DNA of 64,000 nt from Przewalskia tangutica (Eukaryota; Streptophyta; Magnoliopsida; Solanales; Solanaceae), in the NCBI GenBank assembly GCA_029844215.1, contig CM056726.1, forward strand, positions 41,223,001 through 41,287,000. Direction: 5' to 3'. The position numbers and the translations under genes were made by a program. The notes beneath the pieces were generated by a model. The model saw only the letters and a program-made list of their open reading frames with translations, searched no databases and was not told the DNA's origin. Positions 1 through 11,592 of this stretch are shown here, in pieces. The stretch's first letter is position 1, and each line of letters starts with the position of its first letter.

Positions 1-1583
1 CATAGAACAAATTCTATTTTTGGCAATCCAATTACAACCAAGGAATGGATCATTTAAGGAGTAGGACATACTTTCTTTATCTTAAGGAATCATGCTAGAA
101 GAGGAGATAGTTCACATACCTTTTCGGCTAAATCCACAAGCTGCGAATACGCCGTACGTAGAATTGTCAACCTATAATGGTCACAACATGACTATCAATT
201 CTAGTTTCTAACGTAGAATAATACTAAGTAAACGGTCTCTTATTCTACGGAAAATCGGGCAGCACCTCCTTTGTTTCTACTTACTTTGCCACCTTTTTCA
301 AGGCCGAATACAATAACCAACACGCCACATTTAAGGCTCAAAACAACAACCAAACAAAGGGGATTACACGCCTTACAATACGAGTAAAATTCCGCCCCAC
401 AATTAATACCAACTAAGTCCATAATAATGCCATTCTCGGCTAACAACATAACCACAATTCAAAGTCTTTTCCAATCCTTTTCAAATTCCAAGTTCTAAGG
501 CCTAACATGTTATATAGTCATAAACAACTACAATTTCATTCTTTATACAACATGCGACGACTTAAACTAATAATCGGCTTGAATTGTAATCTTAAGGCTA
601 AACATGCTAGTTTTCGAATTAGGGTTCCAATAGCCAATATACTTATCAACTTCATACAATATACCTCATGCTTGCTAATATCCATAACTACAACAATAAG
701 TAAACCTTAATTGCTAAAACGACAAAATTTATACCTTTCCAAGCCCTTAAAATTTCCAAGATTCAAAGTCGCGCCTTAGCAATTCTTAGCTCCTTTCCTT
801 ATGTTCCAATCCGCTCCAAGCACTCCTTAGAAGCCTATGAATAACCCATCTTCAAGTTCCAACTCCAAAGTTGAAGAACTCCTTAAGTTTCCGCCTTGCG
901 ACTAATACGAAAACGTCGTTTTTCTGAAATCTTTCTATTGAGATATCCTTACAATACCCTTAAGGATCTTGGGTTTAAGTCTTGTGAATAATGGATCAAA
1001 ACTACAAATTTTCTTGTGGGAAAAAGCTTGAACCCGTGAGCTAACTTAAGAACAAGAAAATGTTGTGATAAATTCTTAGTGTTGAAGACCTTGTCTTGCA
1101 CTAGTAGTAAGCTTATAAAACATATTGGAGGGCTTAGATTAACACACCTGTGAGCTAGGAAGAAGAACAATTAATGTAAAGCCAAGTGGACAAGTTGACT
1201 TGGTCAACAATCTCATGCTTTGAAGACTTATCTTCCAAGATGGTCAATGACCAATCTAACCTTGATGAATTTCGTCCAAGGGCATGTGGCGAGGGTGCCA
1301 CGTGTCAGCCTCTCATTCGTCCATAAAATTAGAACCTCGCGTGGCCCCACAAAACGTAAAATTCCTCGGGTGGGCCCCACGTGACCAAATCCGTAAAAAT
1401 AAATTTCCATAATCCTCAAATAATACATTTTGAGAATCCAATTCTCATCAACGAACATTTTTCCTTTCCGACGTTCGGAAGATTTTCCGTCGGAAAAACA
1501 ATTCTTCCTTTCGTACTAATTTCCAAGTCTTGATTCCTTACATACATTCTCTTATACATGTCCTGGACTTACGGGGTGTAACA
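1..1583 (-). repeat. Family A LTR, first copy, cut by the window edge
   Basis: This is the U3-side part of an LTR in minus orientation. It ends at 1583 with GGTGTAACA, the reverse complement of the LTR start TGTTACACC. The same sequence recurs at 5521-7123 and 19393-20972, so this is the first of three copies. The rest of the LTR, and any target duplication, lie left of the window. It lacks a short stretch near 1410 that both other copies have (around 6938-6955). The short open frames here are not genes. Confidence 0.88.
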
Positions 1584-2480
1584 TTCTTCCCCCCTTAGAA
1601 ACATTCGTCCCCGAATGTTCTTAGTCGGTTGTCAAGCTATACAAACTCCGGCACAATCTCTATACTATGCCTATCAATCAAAACTGCACAAGACCAACGA
1701 TGCCACACATGGCCACCACAACATACGTAAACATAACAATGGACCTTCCGTCCGTGGTCCCTTCTCACAAAACTCGAAGGTTACAGTCTTCTCAAACACG
1801 GGATCCTTAGAGGTTCCTTTCTTTCCTTACTTGTCATACTTTCTCGTACTTTCAAACTTATCTAGTACACGTACAAAATCTCAAATATTGTTTCTATTCT
1901 CCAATCCTTGGAGTTACTAACCAAACTTGGCCATATTGTTACTTACTTTCCCGTTAAGGCTCTTCTCGGTCCTTACGACCTGATTCCGATGGAACGCGTC
2001 CACAAACTCGTACAACGATCAACTAGACTTGGGCCTTGCACCCTCGTGACCCTATCACATAGCGGGACCATTTCTAACTGACATCACCCCATTCCATACT
2101 ACCGGCTGACCCGAAATGAGTCTATAACCCGACTCATCGTCACACTTAACTTCTCATTCTTAGTCTGAAATAAATCTTTCTCTTATCTCAAGGTACTTCT
2201 CACCCTATCCCCCTATTCACTAGAGGTTCGTCACATAGGTCCAAGTATTTCTACTGTACAATCTTCCCTATTGGTCTTACATCACATGGGAAATTACTAC
2301 GTGTGAACTCTACACAACTATAGTCTCAGTTCACTTACCATTCTTGTCAACATTCTTAACTTCTCACTTTACTAATCAAAGTATTCCTACCTCTGGGGGT
2401 ACTATCACTTACAACTTCTAGCAATAAAGGGAAAACATATATGCTAGGGTGAAATCTGAATCTATCAATGCACGTATGAT

Positions 2481-3336
2481 TCAAAAGAATCGAAATATAC
2501 CTGTAACCCCGTGCGATGTTGCCTCCTGATCCTGTCCAGTAGTCACGTCATCTCTGCGGTTCGAAGGACCGCCAGAACTATAAACTCCACCCTGACCTCT
2601 ACCACGGCTAGCTAACATCTGAGCACCCTGCCCTGGGGAACGCACAGCTGTGGAGGAAAGGGAATCAACCATCGGCCTCATAGGCAGAGCCACCTCACCG
2701 GTGCTCTTTTTAAAAGGACATACCCTCCGAATATGGCCCGGACGGCCACAACAAAAACAAACACCTGTGCCATAACGGCATTTCCCCGAATGACGCTTAC
2801 CACATCTGATACACTGAGGAATAGGTGGCCTCGACCGAGAAAGTCCTCTGCTCCTCTGAGAACCTCGACCCCTGGAGCTTGGACCGGCTCCTAAATACTT
2901 TGTGGGGTGCAATATCCCACATGTGAACTGCGGGGGTATGTACTGGGTAGGCTGGGACGAATATCTCACTCGCTGCTGAGGCTGCTCGTCTAAAAACTCA
3001 CCGGGATAACCAACCGGGCTAGCCCTCTTACGCTGATCTCCGCGTTGGCTCTCTACCCTCTGTACACCTGTTTGTACTGGCCGAATAACCTCCTGCTGAT
3101 GAAACTGTAGCACCGCTATCTTGGTCAATAACATAACTGCTTCCCTCATGTCCCTATAGTCTTCCTCAATCGAAACCGAGGCTCGTGCTGGGTCTCAAAA
3201 CTGGGCGCAGGAACTCGCCGATCGCGAACAACATCCAGATACCACAGGCGTAAGTGCTATCAACTCCTCGAGTCCGACTAGTAGCTCCTCGCTACTCCTT
3301 TGCCCTTCTCGGCGGTTGTTGCCCTCCTCGAGGCAT
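2481..3336 (-). pseudogene. gag stub with double zinc knuckle (family A, copy 1)
   Basis: The likely start is the ATG at 3336-3334, which begins MPRGG like the MPPRK start of family C gag. The frame is broken within about 60 bases. The readable part (3149-2481, 222 residues) is basic and Gln/Arg-rich. It carries two knuckles: C-x2-C-x4-H-x4-C starting CIRCGKRHSG, then C-x2-C-x4-H-x4-C starting CFCCGRPGH, near 2830-2705. This is the nucleic-acid-binding end of a Tekay/Del-type gag. I cannot see the capsid-type Retrotrans_gag domain upstream. The product stops after VTGIFRFF, where family C protease would begin, so pol has been removed at the gag-protease boundary. Confidence 0.8.
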
Positions 3337-3450
3337 AATCAGAACACAAAATCACGCCGAGAGGAATTATCTTACTAACATGCTCTATGGCACGATCTTA
3401 GAGTGAGAAGAATAGAAACCAACTCCTAAATATCCTGTAGCCTCACTGCA

Positions 3451-3475
3451 TGGGTGTGGCGCGCAACACACCGAT
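3451..3475 (-). promoter_or_regulatory. Leader stem-loop, GCGCGC loop (A copy 1)
   Basis: Arms GGTGTG (3453-3458) and CACACC (3467-3472) enclose the 8-nt loop 3459-3466. The loop contains the self-complementary hexamer GCGCGC (3459-3464). A G-G mismatch then interrupts the stem, with two further pairs outside it. The hairpin sits about 50 nt into the internal region after the primer site. The matching hairpin in families C and D has GTGCAC in the loop. I infer a role in RNA dimerisation or packaging; the structure itself is read from the sequence. Confidence 0.6.
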
Positions 3476-3523
3476 AATCAAGACTCTACTAGACACGGTC
3501 TGTAGACATTCCGAGGAATGACT

Positions 3524-3535
3524 GCTCTGATACCA
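3524..3535 (-). promoter_or_regulatory. Primer binding site, tRNA-iMet type (A copy 1)
   Basis: The minus strand reads TGGTATCAGAGC, complementary to the 3' end of plant initiator tRNA-Met. It lies three bases inside the LTR boundary at 3538/3539. It fixes the element's orientation and its 5' LTR. Confidence 0.9.
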
Positions 3536-4262
3536 CTCTGTCACGCGCCGAACCCCGGGCCCATGACTGGTGCCCTACCTGGGCACCCTTCTACCTTAAC
3601 AACTAAGTAAACCGCGGAAATTTAATAACACCTCATTTTTTTTTAAACCAACATACGTACAAGGGCAAAGCCGATGCGCCGCCATGTAATATACATAATA
3701 AAAGACACTACACTGCATACGAGTCCAATCCTACATATGAATACAGCACTCTAAGAGTTTTATCGAATCGACGGACAAGGCCTCAGACCCATAATCAGAT
3801 AAAAGCCTGTACTGAAAGAACTTATACCAAAAAGATAAACTCCTGAACAGATGGAGCCATCCAAAAACTCGGAGCAGGGTCCTACACCTGCGGATCACCA
3901 AACAGCGTACCTAAACTCGCGCAGATGAACGCACTTCCGAAGGAGGTCAAGACGAAGAATGTACCAAGTATGTGAAGTGAAAATATCAGAATGAAATCAT
4001 AATCTAACAAACAGGAGACATGTATGATAGCCAACCTACAGTACACAATACATAAACAGTCATATCAAGTCAGGGACGCATGCCCTCAAATCATTACTAA
4101 AATATAACCATGGGTCTCATGCCCATAATATCAATCATGCCCGTGGAATCCTTCCTCACTGCCGGCAGTCCATGATATAATATAACACCAATAGGCATAC
4201 ATGAACACCAAGTCCCACCTGTGTCCTAAAATCAGACGCCAAGTAGGAAAACGAGCAGGTGG

Positions 4263-4435
4263 TATAATGTCTTGGGGTTTACCCCTCATTTATACTCTTA
4301 CCCTGAAGAAGGTGGTAAAGCAGGGGGTATAATGTCTTGGGGGTTAACCCCTCATTTATACTCTTACCCTGGAGAAGGTGGTAAAGCGTCTTGGGGGTTT
4401 ACCCCTCACTTATACACTTACCCTATCTCAACCGG
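4263..4435. repeat. Tandem repeat in A LTR (three units, about 50-65 bp)
   Basis: Three successive units contain CTTGGGGGTTTACCCCTCA or a close variant, then TTATACTCTTACCCTGGAG. Each unit has a small inverted repeat, GGGG-TTTA-CCCC. The same block recurs in the third A LTR at about 9798-9970. It has no spacer structure and is not a CRISPR array. Confidence 0.8.
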
Positions 4436-4643
4436 TCGTCAAACAACACATAAGCACTACCGTGTCTTTTATAAAAATCCGGGAATTTAACCCAAGTACT
4501 ACAAATAACGGAAGCATACCCGTGGAATCCCACATCACTGTCGGTACGTCCAAGTAACTTACAACAAGACAGCCGACCCTCCAACCGAGAGTCGCGGAAA
4601 CGTAATAAAACATAATACTTGCACTCAAAGGCTATCACCAGCA

Positions 4644-4830
4644 CACATAGGCTAATTCTCAATTAACCAAGCCAAAGTACTTATCAAGGCACACATAGAA
4701 TAATTCTCAATTAAACAAGCCAAAGTACTTATCAAGGCACACATAGAATAATTCTCAATTAAACAAGCCAAAGTACTTATCAAGGCACACATAGAATAAT
4801 TCTCAATTAAACAAGCCAAAGTACTTCGTA
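4644..4830. repeat. 48-bp tandem repeat in A LTR (four units)
   Basis: Four nearly identical 48-bp units each contain ATTCTCAATTAAACAAGCC followed by AAAGTACTTATCAAGG. The copy in the third LTR (10185-10371) has the same unit number. A minus-strand frame translates it as a repeated STLACLIENYSMCALI peptide. I take that frame as a by-product of a unit length divisible by three. Confidence 0.85.
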
Positions 4831-7800
4831 CGTACATTCTTTTCAAAAGACTCCTTTTTATGTAAAACCCCAAGATACTAACACCCGTAGTATCAAGGTG
4901 TGTCTATTTTTCAAAGTAAGTTACTACACTTTTAGAAAACTCATTTCAAAGCTTGAAATCAAGTAACCTCAAATTTTCACAATCTAGGCAACTTATGCCC
5001 ATTAATCAAAATAGACAACTTTCTTAACCTTCCATAAAGCTGTTATAATCAACTTCCCATAAAGCCAGACAACTTTCTTAACCTTCCATAAAGCCGTTAT
5101 AATCAACTTCCCATAAAGCCGTTATAAACCTTTATGGTTTTAGACATATTCATTCCTTTTATAACCAAGAGACTTATACTAATTAAAACCAAGTATCACA
5201 TACTTACAAATCAAGTTCTTAACTTTCAAAATACTTCAAGTCTCTTAATATATATAGAAAACAAGTTTCTTCTCTTAAATCATGTCATTTCTCCTCTTTT
5301 AAATCAAATAAGTAAATCACTCCTTTGACTCCCCTAAAGTCATTATAATGACCCTTAGGTTTTGGAACTAAGGCACTAGCCAAAAGATTTGGAAACCACT
5401 TCCTTTTCAAGACTCTATGTACTTTAAGTAAAATACTTTCACTTTTAAGAATCCAAACTTCACTAAGGAAATGGATTATACAACTTACAATTTAAACATA
5501 AAAGTACAATCAAGGAAGTACATAGAACAAATTCTATTTTTGGCAATCCAATTACAACCAAGGAATGGATCATTTAAGGAGTAGGGCATACTTTCTTTAG
5601 CTTAAGGAATCATGCTAGAAGAGGAGATAGTTCACATACCTTTTCGGCTAAATCCACAAGCTAAGCCGAATACGCCGTACGTAAAATTGTCAACCTATAA
5701 TGGTCACAACATGACTATCAATTCTAGTTTCTAACGTAGAATAATACTAAGTAAACGGTCTCTTATTCTACGGAAAATCGGGCAGCACCTCCTTTGTTTC
5801 TACTTACTTTGCCACCTTTTTCAAGGCCGAATACAATAACCAACACGCCACATTTAAGGCTCAAAACAACAACCAAACAAAGAGGATTACACGCCTTACA
5901 ATACGAGTAAAATTCCGCCCCACAATTAATACCAACTAAGTCCATAATCATGTCATTCTCGGCTTACAACATAACCACAATTCAAAGTCTTTTCCAATCC
6001 TTTTCAAATTCCAAGTTCTAAGGCCTAACATGTTATATAGTCATAAACAACTACAATTTCCTTCTTTATACAACATGCGACGACTTAAACTAATAATCGG
6101 CTTGAATTGTAATCTTAAGGCTAAACATGCTAGTTTTCGAATTAGGGTTCCAATAGCCAATATACTTATCAACTTCATACAATATACCTCATGCTTGCTA
6201 ATATCCATAACTACAACAATAAGTAAACCTTAATTGCTAAAACGACAAAATTTATACCTTTCCAAGCCCTTAAAATTTCCAAGATTCAAAGTCGCGCCTT
6301 AGCAATTCTTAGCTCCTTTCCTTATGTTCCAATCCGCTCCAAGCACTCCTTAGAAGCCTATGAAGAACCCATCTTCAAGTTCCAACTCCAAAGTTGAAGA
6401 ACTCCTTACGTTTCCGCCTTGCGACTAATACGAAAACGTCGTTTTTCCGAAATCTTTCTATTGAGATATCCTTACAATACTCTTAGGGACCTTGGGTTTA
6501 AGTCTTGTGAATAATGGATCAAAACTACAAATTTTCTTGTGGGAAAAAGCTTGAACCCGTGAGCTAACTTACGAACAAGCAAATGTTGTGATAAATTCTA
6601 AGTGTTGAAGACCTTGTCTTGCACTAGTAGTAAGCTTATAAAACATATTGGAGGGCTTAGATTAACACACTTGTGAGCTAGGATGAAGAACAATTAATGT
6701 AAAGCCAAGTGGACAAGTTGACTTGGTCAACAATCTCATGCTTTGAAGACTTATCTTCCAAGATGGTCAATGACCAATCTAACCTTGCTGAATTTCATCC
6801 AAGGGCATGTGGGGAAGGTGCCACGTGTCACCCTCTCATTCGTCCATAAAATTCTGTAACCCTCGTGGGCCCCACAAAACGTAAAATTCCTCGGGTGGGC
6901 CCCACGTGACCAAATCCGTAAAAATAAATTTCCATAATGTTAAAAGTTCCATAATCCTCAAATAATACATTTTGAGAATCCAATTCTCATCAACGAACAT
7001 TTTTCCTTTCCGACGTTCGGAAGATTTTCCGTCGGAAAAACAATTCTTCCTTTCGTACTAATTTCCAAGTCTTGATTCCTTACATACATTCTCTTATACA
7101 TGTCCCGACTTACTGGTGTAACATTCTTCCCCCCTTAGAAACATTCGTCCCTGAATGTTCTTAGTCGGTTGTCAAGCTATACAAACTCCAGCACAATCTC
7201 TATACTATGCCTATCAATCAAAACTGCACAAGACCAACGATGCCACACATGGCCACCACAACATACGTAAACATAACAATGGACCTTTCGTCCGTGGTCC
7301 CTTCTCACAAAACTCGAAGGTTACAGTCTTCTCAAACACGGGATCCTTAGAGGTTCCTTTCTTTCCTTACTTGTCATACTTTCTCGTACTTTCAAACTTA
7401 TCTAGTACACGTACAAAATCTCAAATATTGTTTCTATTCTACAATCCTTGGAGTTACTAACCAAACTTGGCCATATTGTTACTTACTTTCCCGTTAAGGC
7501 TCTTCTCGGTCCTTACGACCTGATTCCGATGGAACGCGTCCACAAACTCGTACAACGATCAACTAGACTTGGGCCTTGCACCCTCGTGACCCTATCACAT
7601 AGCGGGACCATTTCTAACTGACATCACCCCATTCCATACTACCGGCTGACCCGAAATGAGTCTATAACCTGACTCATCGTCACACTTAACTTCTCATTCT
7701 TAGTCTGAAATAAATCTTTCTCTTATCTCAAGGTACTTCTCACCCTATCCCCCTATTCACTAGAGGTTCGTCACATAGGTCCAAGTATTTCTACTGTACA

Positions 7801-8020
7801 ATCTTCCCTATTGGTCTTACATCACATGGGAAATTACTACGTGTGAACTCTACACAACTATAGTCTCAGTTCACTTACCATTCTTGTCAACATTCTTAAC
7901 TTCTCACTTTACTAATCAAAGTATTCCTACCTCTGGGGGTACTATCACTTACAACTTCTAGCAATAAAGGGAAAACATATATGCTAGGGCGAAATCTGAA
8001 TCTATCAATGCACGTATGAT

Positions 8021-8869
8021 TCAAAAGAATCGAAATATACATGTAACCCCGTGCGATGTTGCCTCCTGATCCTGTTCCGTAGTCACGTCATCTCTGCGGT
8101 TCGAAGGACCGCCAGAACTATAAACTCCACCCTGACCTCTACCACGGCTGGCTAACATCTGAACACCCTGCCCTGGGGAACGCACAACTGTGGATGAAAG
8201 GGAATCAACCATCGGCCTCATAGGCTGAGCCACCTCACCGGTGCTCTTTCTAAAAGGACATACCCTCCGAATATGGCCCGGACGGCCACAACAAAAACAA
8301 ATACCTGTGCCATAACGGCATTTCCCCGAATGACGCTTACCACATCTGATACACTGAGGAATAGGTGGCCTCGACCGAGAAAGTCCTCTGCTCCTCTGAG
8401 AACCTCGACCCCTGGAGCTTGGACCGGCTCCTAAATACTTTGTGGGGTCCAATATCCCACCTGTGAACTGCGGGGGTATGTACTGGGTAGGCTGGGACGA
8501 ATATCTCACTCAGCCGAGGCCGCCGTCCAAAACTCACCGATAACCAACCGTCTAGCCCTCTTACGCAGATCTCCGCGCTGGCTCTCTACCCTCTGTACAC
8601 CTGTCTGTACTGGCCGAATAACCTCCGCTGATGAAATCAGTAGCACCGCTTATCTTGGTCAATAACATAAATGCTTCCTCGCGACCCTATAGTCTTCCCT
8701 AATCGAGAAACCGGAGGCTCGTGCTGGGTCTCAAAACTGGCGCAGAAGAACTCGCCGATCGCGAACAACATCCGTATACCATGGGTGTAAGCCCTATCAA
8801 CTCCTCGAGTCCGACTAGTAGCTCGCTACTCCTTTGCCCTTCGGCGGCCGCTGTTGCTCCTCGAGGCAT
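8021..8869 (-). pseudogene. gag stub with double zinc knuckle (family A, copy 2)
   Basis: The second copy of the gag stub. The start is probably the ATG at 8869-8867 (MPRG). The frame is lost several times before 8509. The stretch 8509-8021 (162 residues) keeps both CCHC knuckles (CIRCGKRHSG and CFCCGRPGH) and again ends just after the gag-protease boundary. Identical endings in the two copies mean the pol deletion came before the tandem formed. Base differences concentrated upstream of 8509 suggest that not all damage is biological. Confidence 0.78.
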
Positions 8870-8980
8870 AATCAGAACACAAAATCACGCCGAGAGGAAT
8901 TATCTTACTAACACGCTCTATGGCACGATCTTAGAGTGAGAAGAATAGAAACCAACTCCTAAATGTCCCCGTAGCCTCGC

Positions 8981-9010
8981 TTATGGGTGTGGCGCGCAAC
9001 ACACCGATAA
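8981..9010 (-). promoter_or_regulatory. Leader stem-loop, GCGCGC loop (A copy 2)
   Basis: Arms TTAT-G-GGTGTG (8981-8991) and CACACC-G-ATAA (9000-9010) pair at ten of eleven positions, with one G-G mismatch. The loop 8992-8999 begins with GCGCGC. It keeps the loop and mismatch of copy 1 and has a longer outer stem. Confidence 0.65.
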
Positions 9011-9055
9011 TCAAGACTCTACTAGACACGGTCAGAGACATTCCGAGGACCGATC

Positions 9056-9066
9056 GCTCGATACCA
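9056..9066 (-). promoter_or_regulatory. Damaged primer binding site (A copy 2)
   Basis: The minus strand reads TGGTATCGAGC, one base short of TGGTATCAGAGC. The loss is at CTG/CAG (plus strand GCTCTGATACCA became GCTCGATACCA), so it may be a sequencing error. Confidence 0.7.
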
Positions 9067-9067
9067 C

Positions 9068-10856
9068 TGTCACGCCAACCCCAAGCTCGTGGATCGTGCC
9101 CTACCTGGGCACCCTTCTACCTTAACAACTAAGTAAACCGCGGAAATTTAATAACACCTCTTTTTTTTTTAAAACCAACATACGTACAAGGGCAAAGCCG
9201 ACAAGGCTGCCATGTAATATACATAATAAAAGACACTACACTGTACATGAGTCCAATCCCACATATGAATACAGACCTCTAAGAGTTTTACTGAATCGAC
9301 GGACAAGGCCCCGCCGTACCCATAATCAGATAAAAGCTCAGATCGAAAGAACTTATACCAAAAAGATAAACTCCTGAACAGATGGAGCCATCCAAAAACT
9401 CGGAGCAGGGTCCTACACCTGCGTATCACCAAACAGCGTACCTAAACATGCGGCATGAACGCAGCCCCCCGAAGGAGGTCAGTACGAAAAATGTACCAAG
9501 TATGTGAAGCTGAAAAAATATTGTAATGAAATCATAACAGTCTAACAAAACAGGAGACATGTATGATAGCCAACCTACAATACACAATACATAAACAGTC
9601 ATATCAAGTCAGGGACGCATGCCCTCAAATCATTACTAAAATATAACCATGGGTCTCACGCCCATAATATCAATCATGCCCGTGGAATCCTTCCTCACTG
9701 CCGGCAGTCCATGATATAATATAACACCAATAGGCATACATGAACACCAAGTCCCACCTGTGTCATAAAACTATACGGGCCAAGTAGGAAAACGAGAAGG
9801 TGGTATAATGTCTTGGGGTTTACCCCTCATTTATACTCTTACCCTGGAGAAGGTGGTAAAGCAGGGGGTATAATGTCTTGGGGGTTTACCCCTCATTTAT
9901 ACTCTTACCCTGGAGAAGGTGGTAAAGCGTCTTGGGGGTTTACCCCTCACTTATACTCTTACCCTATCTCAACCGGCCGTCAAACAACACATAAGCACTA
10001 CCATGTCTTTTATAAAAATCCGGGAATTTAACCCAAGTACTACAAATAACGGAAGCATACCCGTGGAATCCCATATCACTGTCGGTACGTCTAAGTAACT
10101 TACAACAAGACAGCCGACCCTCCAACCGAGAGTCGCGGCAACGTAATAAAACATAATACTTGCACTCAAAGGCTATCACCAGCACACATAGGCTAATTCT
10201 CAATTAACCAAGCCAAAGTACTTATCAAGGCACACATAGAATAATTCTCAATTAAACAAGCCAAAGTACTTATCAAGGCACACATAGAATAATTCTCAAT
10301 TAAACAAGCCAAAGTACTTATCAAGGCACACATAGAATAATTCTCAATTAAACAAGCCAAAGTACTTCGTACGTACATTCTTTTCAAAAGACTCATTTTT
10401 ATGTAAAACCCCAAGATACTAACACCCGTAGTATCAAGGTGTGTCTATTTTTCAAAGTAAGTTACTACACTTTTAGAAAACTCATTTCAAAGCTTGAAAT
10501 CAAGTAACCTCAAATTTTCACAATCTAGGAAACTTATGCCCATTAATCAAAATAGACAACTTTCTTAACCTTCCATAAAGCCGTTATAATCAACTTCCCA
10601 TAAAGCCGTTATAACCCTTTATGGTTTTAGACATATTCATTCCTTTTATAACCAAGAGACTTATACTAATTAAAACCAAGTATCACATACTTACAAATCA
10701 AGTTCTTAACTTTCAAAATACTTCAAGTCTCTTAATATATATAGAAAACAAGTTTCTTCTCTTAAATCATGTCATTTCTCCTCTTTTAAATCAAATAAGT
10801 AAATCACCTTTCGACTTCTAAAGTCATTATAATGACCCTTAGGTTTTGGAACTAGG
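9068..10856 (-). repeat. Family A LTR, third copy, left part
   Basis: The U5-side part of the third A LTR, matching 3539-5365. It stops at 10856 where element D is inserted and resumes at 19240. It includes the repeat block at about 9798-9970 and the 48-bp repeats at 10185-10371. The last bases before D, TAGG, are the left target duplication with one A fewer than TAAGG on the right. Confidence 0.88.
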
Positions 10857-11159
10857 TGTTATACCCGTAGTTGCAGTGGTATGTATGTGAGGACGCATTT
10901 GCGTGCAATACGAAGTTTTGAAAAGAAAGAAAGATGTGAGTTTTCACGGAAAAGTTTCCAGAATTGTGAAGAAAAGGTTCGTTAATGAGAATCGGTTTCC
11001 CAGTTTGGTATATGGGCTTCTTAAATTATATTAGAATTTTGAGATTTTATTTTCTAAATGGTCACGTGGGCCCACGGAGAAATTTACGTTTTGTGGGCCC
11101 GCTTTGTTTTTGAGATTTCCGATTTTGGATATTTTCTAAGACGAAATATTCGGCGAATC

Positions 11160-11179
11160 GGGGCGACACGTGTCACCCC
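11160..11179. promoter_or_regulatory. U3 palindrome with CACGTG core (D 5' LTR)
   Basis: Arms GGGGCGACAC and GTGTCACCCC form a 20-bp palindrome with one mismatched pair, centred on the G-box CACGTG. A related site, AGGGTGACA then TGTGTCACCT, lies at 11334-11351. Both are upstream of the TATA box. Matching sites occur in the A, B and C LTRs, so this is a candidate enhancer or silencer shared by the group. Confidence 0.55.
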
Positions 11180-11584
11180 ATGTGGCACCCTTGGCCGATT
11201 TTACCTTTGTGCACAACACCGGTTGAGTCGTTTTCGACAAACGCTTTGCGTAGCTTGCGAAGGAAAATTCGGCTATGTCGTTTTGTATTTTTGCGGATTT
11301 TTCCGAGAGACGAAACATTTTGGACCAACGGGAGGGTGACATGTGTCACCTCACATTGGAAGCAAGTGGCGCCCAGCGCACGAAGTGGTTCACGCTTGGC
11401 TTGATCTTTTGGCTCACGTTTTGTGTCCTATTGGTGCCTTGTTTTGTGCCTTGTTTTGGCCTTGTTTTGTGGCTTGTTTGGTGCAATGTTTTGTGGAGTA
11501 GGGTTAGGGTGCACTTGGCTTGATCTCGCCTTACACTTGCCTTGCACTTGGCTAGATCTCGCCATTGGTTGCCTTTGGTTTTGC

Positions 11585-11592
11585 TATAAATA
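11585..11592 (+). promoter_or_regulatory. TATA box of D 5' LTR
   Basis: TATAAATA in the context GCTATAAATACCCCC. The same box is at 16258-16265 in the 3' LTR and, inverted, at 51176-51183 in the solo D LTR and 39680-39687, 46959-46966 and 57792-57799 in the C LTRs. Conservation across families supports use as the retrotransposon promoter. Confidence 0.65.

Larger units (their letters stand above)
1584..3538 (-). mobile_element. Family A internal region 1, pol-less
   Basis: This 1955-bp segment lies between two A LTRs. Read on the minus strand it has a tRNA-iMet type primer site, a leader with a stem-loop, a gag stub, about 900 bp in which I recognise no coding (1584-2480), then an inverted repeat and purine tract against the 3' LTR. 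It is far shorter than the roughly 4.9-kb internals of family C. There is no reverse transcriptase, RNase H or integrase, so the element is non-autonomous. Confidence 0.85.
3539..7123 (-). repeat. Family A LTR, complete middle copy (3585 bp)
   Basis: A full LTR running from TGTCACGCG at 3539 to GGTGTAACA at 7123 (minus-strand ends TGTTAC...GTGACA). It serves as 5' LTR of the left internal and 3' LTR of the right internal. It holds two tandem-repeat blocks (4263-4435 and 4644-4830). Its U3 end contains an E-box-like CACGTG (6822-6827) and a possible TATA (6635-6640). In the U3 it shares features with the third copy that the first lacks. No gene is present. Confidence 0.9.
7124..9067 (-). mobile_element. 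Family A internal region 2, pol-less
   Basis: A 1944-bp second copy of the A internal, colinear with 1584-3538. It lies between the middle and third LTRs, so the array reads LTR-internal-LTR-internal-LTR. From 7124 to about 8500 it differs from copy 1 by scattered substitutions. From about 8500 to 9070 it differs by many small gaps and rearrangements, often at CTG or CAG. The 7124-8020 part holds no gene that I recognise. Confidence 0.85.

Noticed and set aside
1615..1920. A 101-residue plus-strand frame repeated at 7155-7460
   Set aside because: Repeated only because the A internal is duplicated. It is antisense to the element, has no domain and shows no codon-position bias between copies.
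4644..4830. CRISPR-like regular 48-bp repeats
   Set aside because: The units abut directly with no unique spacers, lie in a retrotransposon LTR of a plant genome, and have no cas genes nearby.
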